Source of the DNA: Thalassobellus sp050294475 | Lineage (GTDB): Bacteria; Bacteroidota; Bacteroidia; Flavobacteriales; Flavobacteriaceae | DNA length: 64,000 bases | NCBI GenBank assembly: GCA_050294475.1 | Contig: JBNKOE010000016.1 | Location: 1-64,000, forward strand | Direction of reading: 5' to 3' | Shown: piece after piece, positions 42,638 to 51,190 of the stretch | How the letters are laid out: every line of letters begins with the position of its first letter | Position numbering within the stretch: the stretch's first letter is position 1 | The notes under the pieces: model-generated | Database searches by the model: none | The model's input: only the letters and a program-made list of their open reading frames with translations | What the model was told of the DNA's origin: nothing | Position numbers and translations under genes: made by a program

Positions 42638-44590
42638 ATGAAGCTAAAGTCTCTTTCTTTATTTTTGTTTATTCTTTTTATTTCTAAAGTTAATGCGCAG
42701 TCTACACAAAATGATGTGCTTTTTTCAGTAGGAGATGAATCTGTTTATGCATCAGAGTTTATAAGAGTTTACAATAAGAATTTAGATTTGGTTCAGGATG
42801 AGTCTCAAAAAGATGTTGATGAGTATTTAAAGCTTTTTACGAATTATAAGCTAAAGTTAAAGGAGGCAAGAGCTTTAGAGTTTGATAAAAAACCATCTTA
42901 TATTAGAGAGTTATCAAATTATAAAAAACAATTAGCTGAAAATTTTGTTACAGATACTAAGGTAACAGAAGCTTTAATAGAAGAAGCTTATCAAAGAATT
43001 TTATATGATATAAAAGCTAATCATATTTTAATAAAAATTGATGGAAATGCAAGTCCAGAAGATACTTTGGTTGCTTATAATAAAATTTTGAAATTACGAG
43101 ATAGAGCTTTAAAAGAAGGCTTTGATATTGTTAGAAAGGAAGTTCATAACGGAAAAACTGTTTATGGTGAAGAGTTAGGGTATTTCTCAGGGTTTAAAAT
43201 GGTTTATAAGTTTGAAACAGCTGCATTTAACACTCCAGTTGGAGAGATATCACAACCTTTTAGAACAAGGTTTGGTTATCATATTGTAAATGTATTAGAT
43301 AAAAGAAAATCTCGTGGAGAGCGAACAGTTGCACATATTATGGTTGTACAAAAAGAAGGAGATTCTTTAGCTGAAAAACCAGAGAATAGAATTCAAGATA
43401 TTTATAAAAAGCTACAGCAAGGCGAAGATTTTGAAGCCTTAGCAAAACAGTTTTCAGATGATAAAGCTACGGCTCAAAAAGGAGGAATACTATCTTCTTT
43501 TTCAAGTGGTCAAATTGGTGTGCAAGAGTTTGAAGATAAAGCTTTTGCTTTAAAAAATGAAGGTGATATTTCTGAGCCATTTAAAACTAAATTTGGCTGG
43601 CATATTATTAAACTTTATAATAAAAAGCTTATACCTTCATTTGAAGTTATAAAACCAGAACTTGAACAAAAAGTAAAACGAGATAGTAGAGCTAAATTAA
43701 TAGATGAAGCATTATATAATTCACTTAAAGAAAAATATAATGTTTCAACAGAGCAACCAGCATTAAAATATTTTGTTTCTATTTTAAACGATGATTATTT
43801 AAAAAGAACATGGACGCTTCCAAATGATTTTAAAGGAAAGACACCTTTAGTTAAGATTGGAGATAAACAATTTACTTATAATGATTTTGGAGCCTTTTTA
43901 TTAAGAAAACAACGCGATGTAGATGCTAAATCTACTCTTAAAGCTATTGTTTTAAAGCAATATGAGGCATTTTTAAATGAAAACTTAGTTAAATATCAAG
44001 AAGATAATTTAGAAAATGAAAATGAAGAATTTGCATATATAGTAGAGGAGTACAGAGATGGTTTATTATTATTTGATTTAATGGAAAATACTATTTGGAA
44101 TACTGCTAAAACAGATACTATTGAAATTAAAGAATATTATAATAATCATAAAAGTAACTACACGTTACCTAAAAGAGTTGATGCTGTAGTTGCGTCTTCA
44201 ACAAAACAAAAAACACTTAAAAAAGTTTCTAAATTATTAGAAGAAGGAATGGCTTTAGATCAGATAAAATCTTTAGTAAATAGTAATGAAAAAGTAGAAG
44301 TTATTTTTACTAGCGATATTATGGATGCTACTCATCAAGCGCTTCCTAAAGAATTTTTGTTTAAAAAAGGTATTTCAAAAATATATAAACATAATGATGC
44401 TTTTGTGGTTGTTCAAGTAAAAGAAATATTACCCGAAACACAAAAAACGTTTGATGAAGCAAAAGGTACCGTTATTTCAGATTATCAAATATATAAAGAG
44501 GAAAAATGGTTAAAAAAATTAGCAGAAAAATATAAAGTAGTTATAAATCAAGAAACATTAAAGAAAGTTAAATCTCAAATACAAAATTAA
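42638..44590 (+). CDS. Periplasmic peptidyl-prolyl isomerase, two parvulin domains
   Basis: A 650-residue exported foldase with a signal peptide (residues 1-20, KVNAQS). Two rotamase (PpiC/parvulin) domains are visible: about 125-225 (KANHILIKIDG ... GYFSGFKMVYKFETAAFN and PFRTRFGYHIVNVLDKR) and about 230-335 (ERTVAHIMVV ... FKTKFGWHIIKLYNKK). The C-terminal 310 residues are chaperone-like with one further isomerase-like segment. It resembles the SurA/PpiD group and probably assists outer membrane protein folding. It is the first of three foldase-type genes in a row, 3 bp before the next. Confidence 0.9.
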   Translation: MKLKSLSLFLFILFISKVNAQSTQNDVLFSVGDESVYASEFIRVYNKNLDLVQDESQKDVDEYLKLFTNYKLKLKEARALEFDKKPSYIRELSNYKKQLAENFVTDTKVTEALIEEAYQRILYDIKANHILIKIDGNASPEDTLVAYNKILKLRDRALKEGFDIVRKEVHNGKTVYGEELGYFSGFKMVYKFETAAFNTPVGEISQPFRTRFGYHIVNVLDKRKSRGERTVAHIMVVQKEGDSLAEKPENRIQDIYKKLQQGEDFEALAKQFSDDKATAQKGGILSSFSSGQIGVQEFEDKAFALKNEGDISEPFKTKFGWHIIKLYNKKLIPSFEVIKPELEQKVKRDSRAKLIDEALYNSLKEKYNVSTEQPALKYFVSILNDDYLKRTWTLPNDFKGKTPLVKIGDKQFTYNDFGAFLLRKQRDVDAKSTLKAIVLKQYEAFLNENLVKYQEDNLENENEEFAYIVEEYRDGLLLFDLMENTIWNTAKTDTIEIKEYYNNHKSNYTLPKRVDAVVASSTKQKTLKKVSKLLEEGMALDQIKSLVNSNEKVEVIFTSDIMDATHQALPKEFLFKKGISKIYKHNDAFVVVQVKEILPETQKTFDEAKGTVISDYQIYKEEKWLKKLAEKYKVVINQETLKKVKSQIQN

Positions 44591-44593
44591 TAA

Positions 44594-45445
44594 GTGCGAT
44601 TAAAATCCCTCATATTTTTATTATTCATTATTGTTACGTCTTGCGAGTTTTTTAAAAAAACGGATGAGCGTATTCCAATAGCCCGAGTTAATAATGTCTA
44701 TTTATATCAAGACGATATAAAAGATTTAGTTTCTGAAGGCACATCGATACAAGATAGTACACTTTTGGTTCAGAATTTTATTAAGAAATGGGCAACTCGA
44801 CAGCTGTTTTTTGATGGAGCGTTACTAAACTTAAGTGAAGAGAAGCAGCAAACTTTTAATAAACTAGTAGATCAATATAAAAATGATTTGTATACCAAAG
44901 CTTATATTGATGCTTTGGTAAGAAGAAGTATAGATACTATTGTTAGTATACAAGAGGCTGAAGATTACTATAATAATAACAAAGAAGCTTTTAAATTAAA
45001 CGAGGAGCTTATTAAATTTCGTTACATAAATGTAGATGAAAATATTATAGACTTTAAGAATATAGAAAAGAAGTTTGAAACGTTTAATGAAGAAGATAAA
45101 AAGGAATTAGATTCTATAGCTATTCAGTTTAAATCTTACTCTTTAAACGATTCAATTTGGATACGTGTTAATCAGGTCATTGATAAAATACCTGCTTTAA
45201 ACACTGAAAACAAAGATGAACTGTTAAAAAAATCTAATTTTGTACAACTCAAAGATTCATTAGGAGTATATTTGATGAAAATTAATGATGTTTTATTACG
45301 AAATGATACGGCTCCGCTAGAGTATGTGATGCCTACTATTAACCAAATCGTCATTAATAAGAGAAAGCTAGAACTTATTAGAAAATTAGAAAAAGATATC
45401 ACAAAGGATGCTATTAAAAATAAACAATTTGAAATTTACAATTAA
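44594..45445 (+). CDS. Lipoprotein in a foldase operon, PPIase-like N-domain
   Basis: A 283-residue lipoprotein starting at a GTG (44594), 3 bp after the preceding stop. The lipobox IIVTSC puts the lipid on about Cys17. The mature protein is helical, with a SurA-N-like layout (ARVNNVYLYQDDIKDLVSEG, NFIKKWATRQLFFDGALLN) but without an evident catalytic parvulin domain. It probably works with the two flanking isomerases as a membrane-attached chaperone. Its end overlaps the in-frame start of the next gene by 38 bp, or is 1 bp away if a TTG start is used there. Confidence 0.8.
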   Translation: MRLKSLIFLLFIIVTSCEFFKKTDERIPIARVNNVYLYQDDIKDLVSEGTSIQDSTLLVQNFIKKWATRQLFFDGALLNLSEEKQQTFNKLVDQYKNDLYTKAYIDALVRRSIDTIVSIQEAEDYYNNNKEAFKLNEELIKFRYINVDENIIDFKNIEKKFETFNEEDKKELDSIAIQFKSYSLNDSIWIRVNQVIDKIPALNTENKDELLKKSNFVQLKDSLGVYLMKINDVLLRNDTAPLEYVMPTINQIVINKRKLELIRKLEKDITKDAIKNKQFEIYN

Positions 45446-46919
45446 TTTGAAAAACCTATTACTATTAAGCATATCATTACTAGTTGTAAATGTTATGTCT
45501 GCTCAGGAAGTTATACAAGAAGCAAAAGACGTTAAAACAGATACGTTAAGCGTTGTTAATGATAAACCTGTAGATTCTTTATCTGCTGTTGTTAATGCCA
45601 AAATAGTAGATTCAGTTAGAACATTTAAAGCTATTAAAGTAGATGGTGTTGCGGCTGTTGTAGGAGATTATATAGTTTTGAATTCTGATGTAGAGAAAAA
45701 CAGATTGCAATTAGAAGCTAGTGGATATGACGCAAAAGATATTACTGATTGCGAATTATTTGGAAAGCTTCTAGAAGATAAATTATATGCACATCACGCT
45801 ATTCAAGATAGCATACCTGTTTCCGATGCTGAAATTCGTCAAAATGTTGATTACCAAATTCAACAGTTTTTACAGCAGGTTAATGGTTCTATGGAAAAAC
45901 TTTTGAAAATTTATAATAAAGAAGATGAAAAAAGTTTTAGAGAGGAAATGTTCGAAATAAATAAAAGCAATCAGTTAGCTCAAAAAATGCAAGCTAAAAT
46001 TGTTGAAGAAGTAGAAGTGACACCAGAAGAGGTAAGAGCATTTTTTAATAAAATACCAAAAGATGAAAGACCTAGATTTGGAACAGAACTTAAGGTTGCT
46101 CAAATAGTCGCAGAACCAAAAGTATCAGATGAAGAAAAGCAAAAAATAATAGATAAACTAAAAGGTTTTAAAAAGGATGTAGTTGAAAACGGTGCTAGTT
46201 TTCGTTCTAAAGTTGTTTTGTATGGTGAAGATCCTGGTTTAAAGCAATCGGGTTATCATTATATCTTAGATAGAAAAAAACCAAAAATGGTTAAAGAGTT
46301 TAGACAGGTAGCCTTTTCACTTCAAGAAGGCGAAGTGTCTGATCCTTTTGAAACAGAATATGGCTTTCATATTATTCATTTAGAAAAAATATTAGGACAG
46401 CAATATGTTGTTAGTCATGTGCTTATGATGCCAAAAGTTTCTATAGAAGCTGAGAAAGAAGCAAAAGAACGTCTTAATAAAATAAGAGAGCGTATTATAA
46501 GTGGCGATATTACTTTTGCTGATGCAGCTAGAGAGGCTAGTGATGAAAAAGAAACTAAAGGAGATGGTGGTCAATTAATAAACCCAAAAACACAAGATTA
46601 TAATTTTGAATTAACAAAAATGGAACCTGAATTATATTCACAAATTCAAAATTTAAAAGATGGAGAGGTTAGTCTTGTTCAAACGGAACAGGATAAAACT
46701 GGAAACAAAAAGTATAAGATTTTAATGGTAACTGATAGAATAGATGAACACGAAGCAGATTATGCACGTGATTATTTAAAAATTAAAGAGTTAGCATTGC
46801 AAGAAAAAAGAATTAAGGCTATTGAAGAGTGGCAAAAGGAAAAAATATTAGATACTTATATTAAAGTAAGTGGAGAATATAGAGACTGCAAATTTTCTAG
46901 TAACTGGTTAAAAAAGTAA
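45408..46919 (+). CDS. SurA-like peptidyl-prolyl isomerase
   Basis: An exported isomerase of up to 503 residues. The ATG at 45408 overlaps the lipoprotein gene by 38 bp; a TTG at 45447 would give MKNLLLLSISLLVVNVMSAQ, a more typical signal peptide, and start 1 bp after the upstream stop. The order is SurA N-terminal domain (about 75-210, AVVGDYIVLNSDVEKN), then two parvulin domains (about 225-325, with DPFETEYGFHIIHLEKI; and about 330-440, VVSHVLMMPKVS ... DEKETKGDGGQL). Periplasmic chaperone for outer membrane proteins by family. Followed by a MoxR gene after 5 bp. Confidence 0.92.
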   Translation: MLLKINNLKFTINLKNLLLLSISLLVVNVMSAQEVIQEAKDVKTDTLSVVNDKPVDSLSAVVNAKIVDSVRTFKAIKVDGVAAVVGDYIVLNSDVEKNRLQLEASGYDAKDITDCELFGKLLEDKLYAHHAIQDSIPVSDAEIRQNVDYQIQQFLQQVNGSMEKLLKIYNKEDEKSFREEMFEINKSNQLAQKMQAKIVEEVEVTPEEVRAFFNKIPKDERPRFGTELKVAQIVAEPKVSDEEKQKIIDKLKGFKKDVVENGASFRSKVVLYGEDPGLKQSGYHYILDRKKPKMVKEFRQVAFSLQEGEVSDPFETEYGFHIIHLEKILGQQYVVSHVLMMPKVSIEAEKEAKERLNKIRERIISGDITFADAAREASDEKETKGDGGQLINPKTQDYNFELTKMEPELYSQIQNLKDGEVSLVQTEQDKTGNKKYKILMVTDRIDEHEADYARDYLKIKELALQEKRIKAIEEWQKEKILDTYIKVSGEYRDCKFSSNWLKK

Positions 46920-46924
46920 TAAGT

Positions 46925-47878
46925 ATGTCTGATGTAGTTGCCATAGAAAGTTTTGTTAAACAGTATAAAGATTTAAAAACCGAAATAGCAAAAGTTATTG
47001 TAGGTCAAGATGAGGTCGTAAATCAAATATTAATTTCTATATTTTCAGGTGGTCATTCATTACTTATAGGTGTGCCAGGTTTAGCAAAAACGTTGATGGT
47101 TAATACTATTGCGCAAGCTTTAGGTTTAGATTTTAAGCGCATTCAGTTTACACCAGATTTAATGCCTAGTGATATCTTAGGAAGTGAGATTTTAGATGAA
47201 GACCGTCATTTTAAATTTATAAAAGGTCCAATTTTTGCAAATATTATTTTGGCCGATGAGATTAATAGAACGCCTCCAAAAACTCAAGCAGCTTTACTTG
47301 AAGCTATGCAAGAAAGGTCTGTAACTGTTGCAGGACATCATTATAAATTAGAATTACCATATTTTGTTTTAGCAACACAAAACCCTATTGAGCAAGAAGG
47401 AACTTATCCGTTACCAGAAGCACAGTTAGATCGTTTTATGTTTGCTATTAATTTAGATTATCCTTCGTTTGAGGAAGAAGTACAAGTTGTTAAGTCAACA
47501 ACAAATGATGCTCCAACTAAAGTAAACGCTTTATTTAATGCACAACAAATTGTCGATTTTCAGCATTTAATTCGTCGTATACCAGTCGCCGATAATGTTA
47601 TTGAATACGCAGTTGCTATGGTTGGTAAAACAAGACCAAATAGCGATGCAGCTCCAGACTTAGTTAAAACATATATTGATTGGGGCGCAGGACCAAGAGC
47701 ATCTCAAAACTTAATTTTGGCAGCCAAAACTCATGCTGCAATTCATGGTAAATTTTCACCAGATATTGAAGATGTTCAGGCAGTTTCACAAAGTATATTA
47801 AGGCACAGAATTATTAAAAACTATAAAGCAGAAGCTGAAGGAATTTCAGAAGAAGTTATTATTAAAAGTTTATTTTAA
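46925..47878 (+). CDS. MoxR-family AAA+ ATPase
   Basis: A 317-residue ATPase. Walker A is GVPGLAKT (residues about 59-66), Walker B is ILADEINRTPPKTQAALLEA, and the sensor region is LATQNPIEQEGTYPLPEAQL; all are MoxR hallmarks. MoxR proteins act with DUF58 and VWA-domain proteins to assemble or activate protein complexes. None of those partners is in the window: aconitase follows after 372 bp. The gene is 5 bp behind the SurA-like gene and so probably on the foldase transcript. Confidence 0.93.
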   Translation: MSDVVAIESFVKQYKDLKTEIAKVIVGQDEVVNQILISIFSGGHSLLIGVPGLAKTLMVNTIAQALGLDFKRIQFTPDLMPSDILGSEILDEDRHFKFIKGPIFANIILADEINRTPPKTQAALLEAMQERSVTVAGHHYKLELPYFVLATQNPIEQEGTYPLPEAQLDRFMFAINLDYPSFEEEVQVVKSTTNDAPTKVNALFNAQQIVDFQHLIRRIPVADNVIEYAVAMVGKTRPNSDAAPDLVKTYIDWGAGPRASQNLILAAKTHAAIHGKFSPDIEDVQAVSQSILRHRIIKNYKAEAEGISEEVIIKSLF

Positions 47879-48250
47879 ATAGATTCTACTTTAAAATATT
47901 TTTTGTTACTAAATAAAAAAGTTAATAATAAATTAAATAGATTAGCAATTAATTCTTAATTTTTGTTCTAAGTATCTTGTTAAATTCTCATTTTTTGTAT
48001 TAAAATGGTAAAAAATGATTAGTCATTTTATTTTTTAATACCACTATAATAATTTCATATAGAACCTTACCCTATTCTTTTTAATATTTTTAAATCTTTG
48101 CATTAATTTTGTATTTTGCGTCGCTTTTTAAAATTTATTTTTGAAGCATTTTTTGATTAGTTTAACTAAAAAATCTAATTATAGATTTTGTTTTTAATAC
48201 GTATAAATACTTAGTGATTAAAAGCAATTTAATATTGAAATATTTCATAC

Positions 48251-51028
48251 ATGAACAGCTATAAAGATTACATTAAGGAGATCGAAGAACGAAAAGCTCA
48301 AGGTCTAAACCCAAAGCCAATAGATGGTGGCGATTTATTAAGAGAAATTATCGCACAGATTAAAGATACTTCCAACCCATATAGAGAAGACTCTTTAAAG
48401 TTTTTTATTTATAATACGTTACCAGGAACAACAAGTGCTGCAGGTGTAAAGGCTAAATTTTTAAAAGAGATTGTTCTAGGAGAATCTGTTGTAGCAGAAA
48501 TAACACCAGCTTTTGCATTAGAACAATTATCTCATATGAAAGGAGGGCCTTCTATAGAAGTGTTACTTGATTTAGTTTTAGGAGATGATGTAGCAATTGC
48601 TAAAGAAGCAGCTAAGGTTTTAAAAACACAAGTGTTTTTATACGAAGCAGATATAGAACGTTTAGAAAAAGCTTTTAATAACGGAAGTGAAATAGCTAAA
48701 GATATTATTGAGAGTTATGCTCAAGCAGAATTTTTTACAAAATTACCTGACGTAGAAGAAGAAATTGAAGTTGTTACTTTTATAGCAGGAGTAGGAGATA
48801 TTTCAACAGATTTATTGTCTCCAGGTGGCGATGCACATTCTAGATCAGATAGAGAGTTACATGGTCAGTGTATATTTGAACACAATAAAGAGATGCAAAA
48901 AGAGCTTTTAGCATTAAAAGAAAAACACCCAGATAAGCGTGTTATGCTAATTGCAGAAAAAGGAACTATGGGTGTTGGTTCTTCAAGAATGTCTGGTGTT
49001 AATAATGTGGCTTTATGGACAGGTATACCTGGTAGTCCTTATGTACCATTTATTAATATTGCTCCAGTAATTGCAGGAACAAATGGAATTTCACCAATTT
49101 TCTTAACGACTGTAGGAGTAACAGGAGGTATAGGTATAGATCTTAAAAACTGGGTGAAACAAAAAGATGCAGATGGTAATACTATTTTTGATGCCGATGG
49201 AGAGCCCGTTTTAGAACAAACATATTCTGTAGAAACAGGTACTGTTCTTACAATAAATACAAAAACTAAAAAATTATATAACGGAGACAAGGAGTTGAAA
49301 GATATTTCTGCAGCATTAACACCACAAAAAATGGAGTTTATTAAAGCAGGTGGATCTTACGCTGTTGTTTTTGGTAAAAAATTACAAACTATTGCTGCTA
49401 GAATTTTAGGAATTGAAATTCCTCAAGTGTATGCTAATTCGAAAGAAATTTCTATTGAAGGACAAGGTTTAACAGCTGTAGAAAAAATATTCAATAAAAA
49501 TGCAGTAGGAAATACTCCAGGGAAAACACTACATGCAGGTTCTGATGTTAGAGTTGAGGTAAACATTGTAGGTTCTCAGGATACTACAGGTTTAATGACT
49601 TCTCAGGAATTAGAAATGATGGCAGCTAAGGTAATTTCTCCAATTGTTGATGGTGCATACCAATCTGGATGTCATACTGCTTCAGTTTGGGATAATAAAT
49701 CTAAAGCAAACATTCCGAGATTAATGAAGTTTATGAATGACTTCGGATTAATTACAGCACGAGATCCAAAAGGCAAATACCACGCTATGACCGATGTTAT
49801 TCATAAAGTATTGAATGATATTACCGTTGGTGATTGGGATATTATTATTGGTGGCGATTCGCACACTCGTATGTCTAAAGGAGTTGCTTTTGGAGCAGAT
49901 TCAGGTACTGTTGCTTTAGCATTAGCAACTGGTGAGGCTACAATGCCAATTCCAGAATCAGTTAAAGTAACTTTTAAAGGAAATATGAAAAGTTATATGG
50001 ACTTCCGTGATGTGGTTCATGCAACGCAACAACAAATGTTAAAACAGTTTGGTGGAGAAAACGTGTTCCAAGGTAGAATTATAGAGGTTCATATTGGTAC
50101 ATTAACATCAGATCAAGCATTTACTTTTACAGATTGGACTGCAGAAATGAAAGCGAAAGCTTCTATTTGTATTTCTGAAGATGAAACTTTAATAGAGTCA
50201 TTAGAAATTTCTAGAGATCGTATTCAAATTATGATTGACAAAGGAATGGATAACGAAAAGCAAGTTCTTAAAGGATTAATAGATAAAGCAAATACTAGAA
50301 TAGAAGAATTAAAGTCTGGAGAAAAACCAGCTTTAAAACCAGATGCTAATGCTAAATATTATGCAGACGTTGTTATTGATTTAGATGAGATTGCTGAACC
50401 AATGATTGCCGATCCAGATGTAAATAATGAAGATGTCTCTAAACGTTATACGCATGATACTATTAGACCATTATCTTATTATGGTGGTACTAAAAAAGTT
50501 GATTTAGGTTTCGTTGGATCTTGTATGGTTCATAAAGGCGACATGAAAATATTAGCTCAAATATTAAAGAATATTGAGGCTCAACAAGGGAAAGTTGAAT
50601 TTAAAGCCCCTCTAGTAGTTGCTCCTCCAACTTATAATATTGTTGATGAGTTAAAGGCTGAAGGTGATTGGGAAGTACTTCAAAAGTATTCTGGTTTCGA
50701 ATTTGATGATAGTGCACCAAAAGGTTTAGCACGTACAAAGTATGAAAATATGTTATACTTAGAGCGTCCAGGATGTAACTTATGTATGGGTAATCAAGAA
50801 AAAGCAGAACCAGGAGATACAGTAATGGCTACATCTACGCGTTTATTCCAAGGACGAGTAGTAAAAGATTCAGGTGATAAAAAAGGAGAATCTTTATTAT
50901 CATCTACTCCAGTAGTAGTCTTATCTACTATTTTAGGAAGAACACCTACTATGGAAGAATATGAAACGGCTGTTGATGGCATTGTATTAACAAAATTTAA
51001 GCCATCACAAAAACAATTAGTAATGTAA
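48251..51028 (+). CDS. acnB: Bifunctional aconitate hydratase 2 / 2-methylisocitrate dehydratase
   Basis: A 925-residue AcnB. The N-terminal HEAT-like domain (about 1-155, with LPGTTSAAGVKAKFL) and the swivelling domain precede the catalytic domains, as only AcnB has. Iron-sulfur ligands are in FVGSCMVHKGD and ERPGCNLCMGNQ. Catalytic segments are GDSHTRMSKGVAFGADSG and SRSDRELHGQC. It converts citrate to isocitrate in the TCA cycle and can act on 2-methylisocitrate. The 372-bp upstream gap contains TAATTTTG at 48104-48111, a possible -7 element. A terminator follows at 51054. Confidence 0.97.
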   Translation: MNSYKDYIKEIEERKAQGLNPKPIDGGDLLREIIAQIKDTSNPYREDSLKFFIYNTLPGTTSAAGVKAKFLKEIVLGESVVAEITPAFALEQLSHMKGGPSIEVLLDLVLGDDVAIAKEAAKVLKTQVFLYEADIERLEKAFNNGSEIAKDIIESYAQAEFFTKLPDVEEEIEVVTFIAGVGDISTDLLSPGGDAHSRSDRELHGQCIFEHNKEMQKELLALKEKHPDKRVMLIAEKGTMGVGSSRMSGVNNVALWTGIPGSPYVPFINIAPVIAGTNGISPIFLTTVGVTGGIGIDLKNWVKQKDADGNTIFDADGEPVLEQTYSVETGTVLTINTKTKKLYNGDKELKDISAALTPQKMEFIKAGGSYAVVFGKKLQTIAARILGIEIPQVYANSKEISIEGQGLTAVEKIFNKNAVGNTPGKTLHAGSDVRVEVNIVGSQDTTGLMTSQELEMMAAKVISPIVDGAYQSGCHTASVWDNKSKANIPRLMKFMNDFGLITARDPKGKYHAMTDVIHKVLNDITVGDWDIIIGGDSHTRMSKGVAFGADSGTVALALATGEATMPIPESVKVTFKGNMKSYMDFRDVVHATQQQMLKQFGGENVFQGRIIEVHIGTLTSDQAFTFTDWTAEMKAKASICISEDETLIESLEISRDRIQIMIDKGMDNEKQVLKGLIDKANTRIEELKSGEKPALKPDANAKYYADVVIDLDEIAEPMIADPDVNNEDVSKRYTHDTIRPLSYYGGTKKVDLGFVGSCMVHKGDMKILAQILKNIEAQQGKVEFKAPLVVAPPTYNIVDELKAEGDWEVLQKYSGFEFDDSAPKGLARTKYENMLYLERPGCNLCMGNQEKAEPGDTVMATSTRLFQGRVVKDSGDKKGESLLSSTPVVVLSTILGRTPTMEEYETAVDGIVLTKFKPSQKQLVM

Positions 51029-51053
51029 CTATTGTTATTTATAATATTTTTTT

Positions 51054-51082
51054 AAGTCCGAGTTTTACACTCGGACTTTTTT
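51054..51082 (+). terminator. Terminator of acnB
   Basis: AAGTCCGAG (51054-51062) pairs with CTCGGACTT (51070-51078) around a 7-base loop and is followed by a T-run. It separates the two aconitase genes into different transcripts. Confidence 0.9.
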
Positions 51083-51190
51083 ATTTAATACGCCCGAAGG
51101 TTACAGGATGTAACTGAACAATCCTGTTTCTGTTTTTAGTTGGTTCACTTATTTTGTATCTTACGTCCAATTAATATAAAATTATAATAT

